DNA from: Lysinibacillus fusiformis
Lineage (GTDB): Bacteria > Bacillota > Bacilli > Bacillales_A > Planococcaceae
Length of the DNA stretch: 64,000 nt
Assembly: GCF_002845985.1 (NCBI RefSeq)
Contig: NZ_PDFK01000010.1
Span: 44,706 to 108,705 of the forward strand
Reading direction: 5' to 3'
In this document: piece after piece, positions 36,044 through 45,963 of the stretch
How the letters are laid out: every line of letters begins with the position of its first letter
How positions within the stretch are numbered: position 1 is the stretch's first letter
Notes under the pieces: generated by a model
The model's input: the letters and a program-made list of their open reading frames with translations, nothing else
Databases searched by the model: none
Told to the model about the DNA's origin: nothing
Program-made: the position numbers and the translations under genes

Positions 36044-37381
36044 GTGGAACAGCAACAATTAAAACGAGATTTAAAAAATCGCCATGTGCAGCTTATTGCC
36101 ATTGGTGGAACAATTGGGACGGGTTTATTTTTAGGCTCTGGCAAAGCCATTGCCCTTGCAGGCCCTTCTATCATCCTTGCCTACTTAATTGTCGGTACCG
36201 CCTTATTTTTTGTGATGCGTGCATTAGGTGAGCTGCTATTATCCAATGCAGGCTATACATCATTTACGGATTTTGCATCCGAATACATAGGTCCTTGGGC
36301 AGGTTATGTGACAGGTTGGACATATTGGTTCTGTTGGATTATGACAGCTATGGCGGACATTATCGCGGTGGGGGTTTATACACAATATTGGTTTGATATC
36401 CCCCAATGGATGCCAGCCATTGGTTGCTTAATCTTGTTATTACTACTCAATTTATTAACTGTTAAACTTTTTGGTGAATTGGAATTTTGGTTTGCCATCA
36501 TTAAAGTGATTACGATTGTGGTTCTTATCATCATCGGACTGATTATGATTGTAACAGGCTTTCAAACTAGCTCAGGAACGGTAGCAGTGGAAAATCTTTG
36601 GGCACACGGTGGTCTATTTCCAAATGGAATGTACGGCTTTTTAATGGCTTTCCAAATGGTTGTATTTGCTTTTGTTGGCGTGGAATTAGTGGGGGTTTCA
36701 GCAGCTGAGACAGCAGATCCTCAAAAAAATATTCCCTCTGCCATTAATAAAATTCCATTTCGTATTTTACTCTTTTATGTAGGTGCATTGTTTGTGATTT
36801 TATGTATCAATCCATGGTATGAAATGTCTGCCTCCAGCAGTCCTTTTGTACAAGTATTTACACTGGCTGGTATTCCGATTGCTGCGGGTATTATAAATTT
36901 TGTTGTACTCACTTCAGCCGCTTCAGCAGGTAATAGTGGTTTATTTTCAACAAGTCGGATGCTCTTTAATCTTGGGAAAAATAAACAAGCATCACCTACA
37001 TTTGCCAAGCTCAACAAAAACAGCGTGCCAAGTAATGCACTCGTTATTTCTGCTATTGTTGTATCAGTAGGTGCATTGCTAAGTAAGCTGATGCCAGAAA
37101 ATGCCTTTAGTATTGTGACGACGATTAGTGCGATTTGTTTTATTTGGGTGTGGAGCATTATCGTTATTTCTCACATTATTTATCAACGAAAAAACCGTGC
37201 CTTACATGAAGCATCGAAATTTAAAGCACCACTGACACCTTTTATCAACTATGTAATTCTAGCATTCTTTGCCTTTCTCTTACTTATAATGTTTATTTCT
37301 GAGGCTACACGTACAGCTCTACTATTAACACCAATTTGGTTTATCGCCTTATTCATTCTTTATAATATGAAAAAAAGATGA
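36044..37381 (+). CDS. cycA: APC-family amino acid permease, CycA-like (glycine/D-Ala/D-Ser)
   Basis: A 445-residue 12-TM proton symporter of the AAT/APC group. It has the opening HVQLIAIGGTIGTGLFLGSG near residue 12 and FAFVGVELVGVSAAETADPQ near 205, as in CycA/AnsP permeases. The start is set at GTG 36044 because AGGGGG sits 6 bases ahead, and a TTG at 36029 would precede it. The glycine riboswitch in its leader supports glycine or related small amino acids as substrate. No other gene follows before a terminator. Confidence 0.85.
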   Translation: MEQQQLKRDLKNRHVQLIAIGGTIGTGLFLGSGKAIALAGPSIILAYLIVGTALFFVMRALGELLLSNAGYTSFTDFASEYIGPWAGYVTGWTYWFCWIMTAMADIIAVGVYTQYWFDIPQWMPAIGCLILLLLLNLLTVKLFGELEFWFAIIKVITIVVLIIIGLIMIVTGFQTSSGTVAVENLWAHGGLFPNGMYGFLMAFQMVVFAFVGVELVGVSAAETADPQKNIPSAINKIPFRILLFYVGALFVILCINPWYEMSASSSPFVQVFTLAGIPIAAGIINFVVLTSAASAGNSGLFSTSRMLFNLGKNKQASPTFAKLNKNSVPSNALVISAIVVSVGALLSKLMPENAFSIVTTISAICFIWVWSIIVISHIIYQRKNRALHEASKFKAPLTPFINYVILAFFAFLLLIMFISEATRTALLLTPIWFIALFILYNMKKR

Positions 37382-37406
37382 CCTCAGCCTAAGTGCTGAA
37401 GTCATC
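37377..37406. terminator. Convergent terminator between cycA and glsA
   Basis: GATGAC-TCAGC / GCTGA-GTCATC hairpin overlapping the permease stop codon. It serves both convergent genes. Confidence 0.75.
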
Positions 37407-37414
37407 TTCACGCA

Positions 37415-38380
37415 TTAAAAAATAGTCATATCCCATTCTGTCGCTAAATGCTTTAGTAACTGCACACCAGCCACACTGTTTCCTATTGGATCGATTGCTG
37501 GCCCATAAATACCGATACCACAGCCAGTAGGAAATGGGGAATTCAAGCCTGCATGACCTGGAACAGCTGTAAGAATCGCACCGGAAACACCACTTTTAGC
37601 AGGCAGGCCAATAAAGGCTGCAAACTTCCCTGAAGCATTGTACATACCGCATGTCACCATCAAGGCCTTTGCTAATTTCGCCACTTGTTTAGGAAATAGC
37701 TGTTTCTTTAACAATGGATGGTAGCCATCATTGGCAATGACTAAGCCAATCATCGCTAAATCTGATACATTGACTTCAATTGCACATTGCTTCAAATACA
37801 CCTCAAGTGCCGCCTCTACTGGACAATCTAGGAAGCCTGAATCCATTAAATAGTAGGCCAATGCTCGATTACGATTGGCGGTTTGCCATTCTGATTGAAA
37901 TACCTCTTCATTAATACTTAATTGCTTGCCAATGATTTGTTCTAAAAATTGTAGAATTTTTATGACCTTCTCTTGCGGTGAATGACCAGCCAGCATCGAG
38001 GACACCGTAATGGCCCCAGCGTTTATCATTGGATTAAACGGTTTCCCTGGTTGATGGCTTTCTAAGCGAATAATAGAGTTGAACGTATCCCCTGTTGGTT
38101 CCACATCTACTCTTTCTAGTACATAAGGTAAACCTCGATCCATACAGGCTAATATAAATGTGATCACTTTAGAAACACTTTGAAGTGTAAATAGTTCTGT
38201 AGTATCTCCTGCTTTGATTTCGCTGCCATTTGAACCGATTATCGCAATCGCTAATTGGTTCGGATCTTTTTTGGCTAAAGCAGGGATATAGCTAGCACAT
38301 TGACCTTCTTTAGCAGCAGTGCGAAACTGCGATACCCATTGTGTCATAAGGTGATCCTGCTGATGTGGTTGTATTGACAT
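37415..38380 (-). CDS. glsA: Glutaminase A
   Basis: A 321-residue beta-lactamase-fold enzyme converting glutamine to glutamate and ammonia. The Ser-x-x-Lys pair is in LQSVSKVITFILACMDRGLP near residue 70, followed by NPMINAGAITVSSML, YLMDSGFLDCPVEAALEVYL and KFAAFIGLPAKSGVSGAI. Length and motifs are standard. AAAGGAG precedes the ATG. It ends the cluster of minus-strand genes that starts with the MFS at 41118. Confidence 0.95.
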   Translation of the reverse strand: MSIQPHQQDHLMTQWVSQFRTAAKEGQCASYIPALAKKDPNQLAIAIIGSNGSEIKAGDTTELFTLQSVSKVITFILACMDRGLPYVLERVDVEPTGDTFNSIIRLESHQPGKPFNPMINAGAITVSSMLAGHSPQEKVIKILQFLEQIIGKQLSINEEVFQSEWQTANRNRALAYYLMDSGFLDCPVEAALEVYLKQCAIEVNVSDLAMIGLVIANDGYHPLLKKQLFPKQVAKLAKALMVTCGMYNASGKFAAFIGLPAKSGVSGAILTAVPGHAGLNSPFPTGCGIGIYGPAIDPIGNSVAGVQLLKHLATEWDMTIF

Positions 38381-38464
38381 GTTTGTGTTCTCCTTTCAAA
38401 AATGAGGCAAAAACAGAGCCTTCATAGTTCTCCTATGAAGACTCCATCCAATGTCGCTAGCCTT

Positions 38465-39880
38465 TTATAGCTTAGGAGGCTGTGTTCCCTCTGGAATTAA
38501 TGATACATATGTTTCTCCATCAAGACGTTCCTGCCATTCCTTTTTCGCTTCCTCGATATAGGCTGGATTATTAAGCACCGCAATAGCCGTACAAGCCATG
38601 ATTTTAGCCGCCTGTAGCATCCCTTTATGCGCGATTGGCATAACTCCTTGAGAGACAACCTGCCATGTATGTAGTGGTGTTCCTAATGCCATACATACCG
38701 TTGTACATTGTACAGTTGGTACATTCCAGCTGACATCTCCTACATCTGTTGAGCCACCCATAATAAATTCGGGTAGCATGCCTGGAACGTGATCAGCAAT
38801 CACTTTTCCCTGTAATTGCTTGACGTCTTCTTTACGCAAGCCTATTAATGAGGCGGCTTGTACTTCAGGAGTAAACGTATTGAAAATAGCCTGCGCATAC
38901 TGCTCATCCTCTATTGTATAGTGTGGCATGCCAATTTCAAGTATTTGTTGATACATCACATCATAAAGCGTTTTATTTGTAATCAGATTTGAAGCAGCAC
39001 CTTCAAAATCAACTTCCACTGATGTGCCTGTCATCAGTGTGGCACCCTTAGCAATATTTTCAACGCGCTGATAAATTTCCTGCACTTGCTGCTTTTTAGG
39101 TGCTCTAATCAGGTACGTTACCTCTGCATATGGTTGGACTACATTTGGTGAAGTTCCACCTGAATTCGTAATAGCGTAATGGACACGAGCTTCTGGAATG
39201 ATATGCTCTCGTAAATAATTTACCCCAACATTCATAAGCTCAACAGCATCTAAAGCGCTTCTTCCAAGGTGCGGTGCGGCTGCTGCATGTGCACTTTTGC
39301 CTGTAAACTTAAAAGTTGCGGCATAGTTTGCTAGAGAGCTACAAGTCATAACCGTTGAAAATGTACCTGGATGCCAAGAGATTGCAATATCCACATCGTC
39401 AAAAAGACCAGCTTTCGCCATATAAGCTTTACCAGATCCATTTTCCTCTGCAGGACAGCCATAAAAACGGATTGTTGCTGATTGATGATTTTGCTCTAAG
39501 TAATCCTTCACTGCAACAGCAGCTGCAAATGCACCTGTTCCTAATAAATTATGACCACAGCCATGTCCGCTTCCACCATTCTCAAGAGGTTCATGTTGTG
39601 TCGCCCCACCTTTTTGACTCAAACCGGGAAGTGCATCATATTCACCTAAAAAGGCAATGACAGGCTTTCCACAACCAAAAGTCCCAACAAGCGCCGTTTC
39701 AAGTCCAGCAACGCCAACCTCTGTTTGAAAGCCCTCTTTCTCTAACGCCTCTTTCATATATTGCATGGATTTTTTCTCTTGAAAATGAAGCTCAGGCACA
39801 GCCCAAATAGCATCACTTAATGCTATACTTGCCTCTTGTTTGGCTTCAATTAACGCAGAAATTTTTTCATGAAAACTCAT
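38465..39880 (-). CDS. M20-family amidohydrolase (AbgB-like)
   Basis: A 471-residue zinc-dependent aminoacylase/carboxypeptidase of the M20D type. It carries FLGEYDALPGLSQKGGA near residue 78, GSGHGCGHNLLGTGAFAAAV near 107, the catalytic Glu region GCPAEENGSGKAYMAKAGLF, and the C-terminal GGSTDVGDVSWNVPTVQC. AbgB-type enzymes split p-aminobenzoyl-glutamate or similar amides. The ATG lies behind TGGAGGG. It follows the MFS gene by 17 bases, so the pair likely imports and hydrolyses the same compound. Confidence 0.88.
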   Translation of the reverse strand: MSFHEKISALIEAKQEASIALSDAIWAVPELHFQEKKSMQYMKEALEKEGFQTEVGVAGLETALVGTFGCGKPVIAFLGEYDALPGLSQKGGATQHEPLENGGSGHGCGHNLLGTGAFAAAVAVKDYLEQNHQSATIRFYGCPAEENGSGKAYMAKAGLFDDVDIAISWHPGTFSTVMTCSSLANYAATFKFTGKSAHAAAAPHLGRSALDAVELMNVGVNYLREHIIPEARVHYAITNSGGTSPNVVQPYAEVTYLIRAPKKQQVQEIYQRVENIAKGATLMTGTSVEVDFEGAASNLITNKTLYDVMYQQILEIGMPHYTIEDEQYAQAIFNTFTPEVQAASLIGLRKEDVKQLQGKVIADHVPGMLPEFIMGGSTDVGDVSWNVPTVQCTTVCMALGTPLHTWQVVSQGVMPIAHKGMLQAAKIMACTAIAVLNNPAYIEEAKKEWQERLDGETYVSLIPEGTQPPKL

Positions 39881-39897
39881 TTTTATCCCTCCAATTT

Positions 39898-41118
39898 TTA
39901 TGCTTTCAACAATATTCCTTTTTGGTCATTTAGGGTGACAAGCGACACAATACAGATAAGCGCAAAGCCAATTAACATCCAAAAGGCTGCATCAAAGGAG
40001 CCATTAAAGGCATCGACCATAAATCCAATCGCCATTGGCGTGACAAAGCCCGCTAATTGCCCCCCTGTATTCGCAATCCCCATTGCCGAGCCTGTAATAG
40101 AAGAGGGTAATTTCTTCAGTACAATAACAGGTAGTAATGTAATGACAAACGCAATAAAGATAGAAACAACTGTTTGATAACCAATAAATAACGTCACTGT
40201 TTTTGCAGTAAACATTAAATACAATAAAAGACCAATAACTGCACAGGAGATGGAGCCTAACACTTTCTCCATTCCTTTTGGTAGCTTATCAATGATATAT
40301 CCACTACCATACACACCAATAATCGTTGTAATGGCAGGAATTGTTTGTGCCCAGCCAATGGACATTAGATCCAATCCGCGATTTTTTTGCAGATAAGTCG
40401 GAATCCAGGAAACCAAGCCCCAGTTCACGGCATAAATACAGAAATAAGCAATAATTAAATTCCACATCAACGGTGTTTTCAATAGTTCTTTAAAGTTCAC
40501 TTTGTGTGCAGAATTTTCTGTACTAGCATCTTCTGCTTCGTTTTGTGGAAGTTTAATATATTTCCAATATAAAAAGGCAATAATAGCGCCAATAGCTCCA
40601 ATAATGATAAACATCATGCGCCAGCCAATCGTCCCTAATAAATAAGCTGCTAGCAGCGGCACGATGAGTGAAACAATGCCACCAGAAGTAAGCATGATGG
40701 ACATCGCTCTGCCTCTTTCCTCTTTTGGGAAGATTGTGGCAATAATTTTAGAGCTTGCTGGCTGAAATCCACCCTCGCCAATCCCAAATAAAAATCGAAT
40801 CACAATCATCGCTGTTAATGACCAAGCAATCGCTGTTAGACCCGTAAAAATAGACCACATAATAACAGCCATCAATAAAATTCTTTTAGCGCCAAATTTA
40901 TCTGCCAGCCAGCCACCTGGTATTTGCATAATGGCATAGCCTAAAAAGAAAGCGCTTAAAATGATACCCGTAGAAGATGCATCCAGTTGCAAATCACCCG
41001 TAATCGATACAACTGCATAGTTCATAATGTAGCGATCTAAATTACCTAAAGACCAACCTAAAAATAATAGTGCAAGGATGACATTTCTAGATTTTTTCGT
41101 TACTTCATTTGCTGTCAT
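39898..41118 (-). CDS. MFS transporter (ACS-like anion:cation symporter type)
   Basis: A 406-residue 12-TM major facilitator. Motif A reads GGWLADKFGAKRILLMAVIM near residue 67, and RFLFGIGEGGFQPASSKIIA near 108 is typical of ACS organic-anion symporters (glucarate/phthalate type). It has its own promoter at 41266-41294 and is coupled to the M20 hydrolase downstream. Substrate inferred to be an amide or N-acyl compound handled by that enzyme. Confidence 0.87.
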   Translation of the reverse strand: MTANEVTKKSRNVILALLFLGWSLGNLDRYIMNYAVVSITGDLQLDASSTGIILSAFFLGYAIMQIPGGWLADKFGAKRILLMAVIMWSIFTGLTAIAWSLTAMIVIRFLFGIGEGGFQPASSKIIATIFPKEERGRAMSIMLTSGGIVSLIVPLLAAYLLGTIGWRMMFIIIGAIGAIIAFLYWKYIKLPQNEAEDASTENSAHKVNFKELLKTPLMWNLIIAYFCIYAVNWGLVSWIPTYLQKNRGLDLMSIGWAQTIPAITTIIGVYGSGYIIDKLPKGMEKVLGSISCAVIGLLLYLMFTAKTVTLFIGYQTVVSIFIAFVITLLPVIVLKKLPSSITGSAMGIANTGGQLAGFVTPMAIGFMVDAFNGSFDAAFWMLIGFALICIVSLVTLNDQKGILLKA

Positions 41119-41265
41119 TCATATCCCTCCCATTGATCAGAAACATTTTCTTGATTGCAATGTTTGCTTCATTGCTCTTATTGTTCTTGATGATCTTTGC
41201 CCCCTTGCCATAACTAGTAAAATCAACACCCCTTTTATATACCGACATTTTCGTTATATATTCGT

Positions 41266-41294
41266 ATAATAATCAAAGTTCTATGAAATGACAA
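41266..41294 (-). promoter_or_regulatory. Sigma-A-like promoter for the MFS/M20 operon
   Basis: Minus strand: -35 TTGTCA (41294-41289), 17-base spacer, -10 TATTAT (41271-41266). It is about 150 bases upstream of the MFS start. Overlapping ATATA-rich sequence could host the regulator encoded just upstream. Confidence 0.55.
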
Positions 41295-41408
41295 TATTTT
41301 TTTGAAAATTTCTAATAGATAATCGTCTTTGATTTACTAAAAAGGTGTACAATTCGTTGATGTAGCTGGGTTGCTCAAAAAATGCCTAATTCTAAAAATA
41401 GCAAAAAA

Positions 41409-41441
41409 ATGCCCCAAACCATTTAATGGTTTGGGACATTT
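41409..41441 (-). terminator. Terminator after the regulator gene
   Basis: CCCAAACCATT / AATGGTTTGGG hairpin with A- and T-tracts, 11 bases past the regulator stop. Confidence 0.9.
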
Positions 41442-41451
41442 TTGCAAGATT

Positions 41452-42753
41452 CTAAACAAGCTGATACATTTTTATTGGTCTACCACGTGTATGCTGTAAC
41501 TCTTCTCCACAGATTCTCGCTAAATCTACATTACATAAATCAGCTACGATCCGTTGGGCATTTCTTTCGCTCATTTGAAGCTGTGTCGCTAAATCCTTTG
41601 TTGTGAAATGCTTCCAGTGCATTTTCTGCACGAGTGCATTTATTTTCATATACGTTTTAATACTAATATTACCCTTTTTTAGTTTTTCTAAAATATAAGG
41701 ATCTTCTGCTCGATAGGAATAAGCAAGCTCTTCTACATTCCCAACCGATTCAATAATCGTGCCATCATCCTGAATCATGACAATATCAATCGCTTCATTT
41801 TCCTTTGTCTGTCTTAGTCCTCGATGTGCATGTAACTCGGCATTAAATACCGTTTGAGCAAAGCCAATGCCTGCTGTCACCTTTGCTTCCATTTCGATCG
41901 ACAGCTGGTACATTTTTTCTTGTAAAAATTTTATTTGTCCTTCGATGGCTCCCCTTGTACTAAAAATAGTATACTTTCCATTTCCCTCTTCAATAAGAGA
42001 GCCATCTATCTGTTCACAAAGCTGGAGCAAATATTCCTTCGTGCGCAATTCTAAATATTGAATGCGATAACCTTGCTTCATGCGCTCTTTCAATGAATCG
42101 AAGTCCTTTATTTCAAGCATAACTGCACCAATTTGTGTTTCTTTATAGTAGGATGTTTTGATTTTTTCAGTAAAAAGCTGAACGGTATGATAAATTTCCG
42201 TTTTCGTCGGTGAAACCCAATAAGATGGAACACCCTGTTTCCTCAGCTCTTCATCAACAGAAGGATAGCAAGTAATGGCAAAATCAATCTTTCCTTCCTG
42301 CCAGAGACTATAGTGGAAATTAAATAACTCCTGCGGATCAATGGCCACATCGAATTCCTTTAAATACATGTGATTTACATTGTGCTGAATCTCCGCGAGA
42401 CTCTCTGACGCCATTTGAGAAGGGGATGGGATGATATCGATACTAACATTTTCAATAAACTTTTTTTGTTGATAGGACTGCTCTAAAAATCCACGATAAA
42501 TGGCAGCCTCTGAAAAAATAATATGAGCCAATTTCTCCTGAGAAACATTCGTTTGACGAGCAAGCTTATAAGGGATATAGCCAGAAAATAGCCAGAAATC
42601 CACGTCCTGATTATGTTTCTCTACTAGATGCTTTGTTTCAGTTGCTACTTCATAAACATACGGAATAAATTCCATATCCTGTTCAATTTCCCGTGCTAAT
42701 GCAATAATTCTTTCAACGGATTTAACGGGACCAACAACACCTATTTTATACAT
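41452..42753 (-). CDS. Multi-domain transcriptional regulator (HTH at C-terminus)
   Basis: A 433-residue cytosolic protein. Residues 1-190 look like a periplasmic-binding-type Rossmann sensor (MYKIGVVGPVKSVERIIALA). Residues 200-330 resemble a degenerate nucleotide-cyclase fold (VMLEIKDFDSLKERMKQ, AKVTAGIGFAQTVFNAELHA). Residues 360-433 form a winged helix (HFTTKDLATQLQMSERNAQR, CGEELQHTRGRPIKMYQLV). It lies next to the MFS/M20 operon in the same orientation, so it probably controls it. The ligand is unknown. Confidence 0.72.
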   Translation of the reverse strand: MYKIGVVGPVKSVERIIALAREIEQDMEFIPYVYEVATETKHLVEKHNQDVDFWLFSGYIPYKLARQTNVSQEKLAHIIFSEAAIYRGFLEQSYQQKKFIENVSIDIIPSPSQMASESLAEIQHNVNHMYLKEFDVAIDPQELFNFHYSLWQEGKIDFAITCYPSVDEELRKQGVPSYWVSPTKTEIYHTVQLFTEKIKTSYYKETQIGAVMLEIKDFDSLKERMKQGYRIQYLELRTKEYLLQLCEQIDGSLIEEGNGKYTIFSTRGAIEGQIKFLQEKMYQLSIEMEAKVTAGIGFAQTVFNAELHAHRGLRQTKENEAIDIVMIQDDGTIIESVGNVEELAYSYRAEDPYILEKLKKGNISIKTYMKINALVQKMHWKHFTTKDLATQLQMSERNAQRIVADLCNVDLARICGEELQHTRGRPIKMYQLV

Positions 42754-42878
42754 CTTTCGTTCCTACCTTCTTTGTGCAACTGCAATCGTTATGTAAAAAT
42801 TTTCTTTCTCTGTTGTACATAGTATAGCGGACAATTAAATGACAAGACAAATAAAAATGGCTTCCTGTATAAAGAAAA

Positions 42879-42899
42879 GCCCCGAAAATAGTTCGGGGC
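42879..42899 (-). terminator. Terminator after first giant secreted gene
   Basis: GCCCCGAA / TTCGGGGC with TTTTCTTT following on the minus strand. Confidence 0.85.
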
Positions 42900-42915
42900 C
42901 ATCTTTGAATAAAAA

Positions 42916-45783
42916 TTATTTTTCAGTTGGATACATTTTTGTATAAAGTAATTCTAATTTTTTGGAAAGCTTACCATAGGCAGTTTGCCATGCCTTCCGA
43001 GCCGCATCATCGCCATCTGCTTTGTATAAAGCATGGACTTCTGCTACCTTTTTCAAATCATTTTCAGCCTGAGTTAGCTTCGAATAATTTTTAACAATTT
43101 TCTTATCAGTAGCACTTAATTCATCATACTTGGCACGAATTTCTTTCACTTTGTCCTCTAAACCATCCACATACTCGCCTTTTACAAGTAGAGAATTTAT
43201 GGATTCAATTAACATTAAAGCATTTTCATTCGTTTGTTGCTGACCTTGTTGCTTCTCCATAATTAATTGTCTAGTCGCCGCATCAATAAGACTCACTTGT
43301 TTAGACGTTAGCTTTTCAAATGCCTTAATGACTGTGCTCAGATTACTACTAAACGATTTTTCATAGGTCTTCATAAAGGATTCTACTTTTTTCACATCAG
43401 CTATTGCAGCTTTTAAAATATCATAATTCGTAATCAGCTTTTTATCACTTGAGCTAAGGCTACTATATTGTGTAGAAAGATTTTGAATTTTTTCCATTGA
43501 AACGGTATAGAGATCATTTGAAACGATTGTTGCAATTTCATTATTTAGCTGTGTGATATTCGGTGCATTTTCATCGATAATTTGATTATTTAATAAAGCT
43601 TCATACTGTTCTTTTGCTAAATGCTGCTGATTTGCAGGTAATTTTGCATAAGCCTTTTGCACCGTTTCAATTTTTTTAGCTTGTTTCGCAGCATCTGTTT
43701 CTTCTCTAGCTGTCTGTACTTTTTTATGGAATGATTTTACACCTGAAATATCCTTCTTCGCCGCTGTTAATAAGTAATAATTCGTCACGTATTTTCTTCC
43801 ACCAGAAGATAGTGCTTTATAGGATTCTGATGCTGTATCAACAGCAGATTCCAATTGTTTAAATGTAAATGTAGTAACATTTGCCAATTTCGCGATATTC
43901 GCCTTTAAAGCCTCAGCTGCTGCCTTATCAGCAGGCACTTTACCATTGTCATCAATCGAAACTTTTGGCGTATTCAGTAAAAAATCATCTGCATTATATA
44001 CAAGAGACTGTTGTAATGTCGTCAGCTTATTATAAGCTTTTAACGCACTGGAATAACTTGAAGTCAATTTACTTTCCTTAACACCTGTTATGCCCATCAA
44101 CTTCTGATAAGCGTCCATATCTTTTATTACTTTTTCAGCCGTTTTCAAATCCTTTTGTAGCGTGACAAGATCATCATATCCAATAATTTGTGCTGCTGAC
44201 GCTTTCGTTAAGCTCTTATATTCTTTAATCATTCGATTAACATTATTGACATGACTTTGCCATGAACTAGCCGATGGATTGATTGGATAGATATCATCGC
44301 CAATATAGCTGTCTATATCATGATTTAGTGCAGCAATTTGACTTTCTTCAGCACTTTCTGCAACTGTTAAACGCTGCAAATACGTATCTGATACTAATTT
44401 TAATTGCTTATATGTTAATTTTTCATAGGCAGAACGAATGGACTTGGCAGCCGTAACTTGCTTATTCGGCGTATTGTTTGGTGATAATTTATCAAATGAC
44501 TTAATAAATTGCTCAACCTTTTTAATATCCGCTTTAGCTTCCGTTAAAATAGTCTGATTTTGAATAGCGCCTCGGTAATTTTGGGATAGCTTTGCGATAT
44601 CCGCTTCAATGCTAGTAACTAGCGTTTGTAGGGCATCCTTATCTGAAGGTACATATTGCGCGAGAGAATTCTCATAGGATAGTAAATGAACAATTGCTTG
44701 ATTTAGTCTTCGTACTTCTGTTATTTCCTCAAGGTCATTTGGCTCATTTAAAAGATCTTTAATGTTCGTATATAGGGTATCATTCACATCTAAGCTACGT
44801 TGTAACTGATCGAGCTTATTATATGCCTCTTCAATTTCTTGAATATATTTAGGTCTGTCTTTTTCATTAACGTCCTTTATTTTATCGACTTTTTCTTCTA
44901 ATTTACTGACTAGTTCCACATCAGCAAGTGCTCTCTTTAGGACTTCATAATTGGACACATTTGCTTTAGCTGGTACTGATAAGGCTTGATATTTACTTTC
45001 TAATGCTGTTAGCTGTCCCTTAAATGACTCTAGGCTCGATACATTATATTGATTATCATGCACCAGTAAGGCCTTAATATCATTCATTAACGTATCCGTT
45101 GGTTCTTTAGATACAGTAATAGCGGTAGAAAAATCTGACTCCACAAACGCAGTACCTACCTGTGCTTTTACTTTGACAATAATATCTTTGATGCCCTTTT
45201 CAATGGCATCCTTTGGTATTGTATATGTGCCACCAGCGGCTCCCTCAATAATGGTAAAGGAACTATCACCAAGTTTATAAAACCATTGATAACTATATGT
45301 AATTTGGCCACTCTGTAATTTCGCGCCTGCTTTATCCGTTACAGTAACACCTGCCACTTTAACGGTTTCCCCAGGTGCAACAAAATCAGAAGCGGAATAG
45401 CCCTCCAGCGTTGGAGCTGTTATCTCAAGATCTAATTGATTAATCTTACGTGTTTCACTTTGAAACTTTTTACCATCAGTTGTAGTAGCCTCCACGAAAA
45501 TTGATTTTCCAGCCGCTTCAACCGGTACTTTTAAAGTAGACGATGTAGCACCTGAAATTGGCTTATTCGTCGTATTTTTTGAACCATCTTCACCATCAAT
45601 TTTCTCTAAATAATACCATTGATAAGCATTAACTACTGTATTTTCTGGCAATTTATCAACTGTTAATGTTTCATTGACAATATTTTGTCCAGTAATGATA
45701 ACCGTTTCTGCTGCACTTGCTACAGTTGGTACAATAAGTGCTACAGGAATAGCTGCTGCTGTTAAAAATAATTTCTTATTCAA
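42916..45783 (-). CDS. Giant secreted helical-repeat protein, copy 1
   Basis: A 955-residue exported protein. Signal peptide (residues 1-25, ending ASAAE); two Ig-like beta domains (about 26-225, with NAYQWYYLEK and YSYQWFYKLGDSSFT). At least six helical repeats of 75-120 residues then follow, each with Y-x-x-L...NYxxL-x-x-A-x-x-D-x-x-x-V. No LPxTG, no SLH and no catalytic motif was seen. It is paralogous to the adjacent 1019-residue protein. It may be a surface or S-layer-like structural protein, held by its helical part. A TTG start follows GAGGAGG. Confidence 0.72.
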   Translation of the reverse strand: MNKKLFLTAAAIPVALIVPTVASAAETVIITGQNIVNETLTVDKLPENTVVNAYQWYYLEKIDGEDGSKNTTNKPISGATSSTLKVPVEAAGKSIFVEATTTDGKKFQSETRKINQLDLEITAPTLEGYSASDFVAPGETVKVAGVTVTDKAGAKLQSGQITYSYQWFYKLGDSSFTIIEGAAGGTYTIPKDAIEKGIKDIIVKVKAQVGTAFVESDFSTAITVSKEPTDTLMNDIKALLVHDNQYNVSSLESFKGQLTALESKYQALSVPAKANVSNYEVLKRALADVELVSKLEEKVDKIKDVNEKDRPKYIQEIEEAYNKLDQLQRSLDVNDTLYTNIKDLLNEPNDLEEITEVRRLNQAIVHLLSYENSLAQYVPSDKDALQTLVTSIEADIAKLSQNYRGAIQNQTILTEAKADIKKVEQFIKSFDKLSPNNTPNKQVTAAKSIRSAYEKLTYKQLKLVSDTYLQRLTVAESAEESQIAALNHDIDSYIGDDIYPINPSASSWQSHVNNVNRMIKEYKSLTKASAAQIIGYDDLVTLQKDLKTAEKVIKDMDAYQKLMGITGVKESKLTSSYSSALKAYNKLTTLQQSLVYNADDFLLNTPKVSIDDNGKVPADKAAAEALKANIAKLANVTTFTFKQLESAVDTASESYKALSSGGRKYVTNYYLLTAAKKDISGVKSFHKKVQTAREETDAAKQAKKIETVQKAYAKLPANQQHLAKEQYEALLNNQIIDENAPNITQLNNEIATIVSNDLYTVSMEKIQNLSTQYSSLSSSDKKLITNYDILKAAIADVKKVESFMKTYEKSFSSNLSTVIKAFEKLTSKQVSLIDAATRQLIMEKQQGQQQTNENALMLIESINSLLVKGEYVDGLEDKVKEIRAKYDELSATDKKIVKNYSKLTQAENDLKKVAEVHALYKADGDDAARKAWQTAYGKLSKKLELLYTKMYPTEK

Positions 45784-45928
45784 ATCGATTAACCTCCTCT
45801 ATCCATCTAATGAATTATATCGACCATAAAGCCATAATTTCCTTTGTTCTGCAGAAAGAATTCTAAAAAGTGTATTTTCTCCTGAATTAATATTAAGACA
45901 ATAATAATATTTTGATTAAACAATAAAA

Positions 45929-45954
45929 AATCTAGCAGAGATTGACTGCTAGAT
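45929..45954 (-). terminator. Terminator between the two giant secreted genes
   Basis: ATCTAGCAG / CTGCTAGAT hairpin with a T-tract on the minus strand, so the upstream copy ends here and the second copy has its own promoter. Confidence 0.85.
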
Positions 45955-45963
45955 TGCTGTTTA

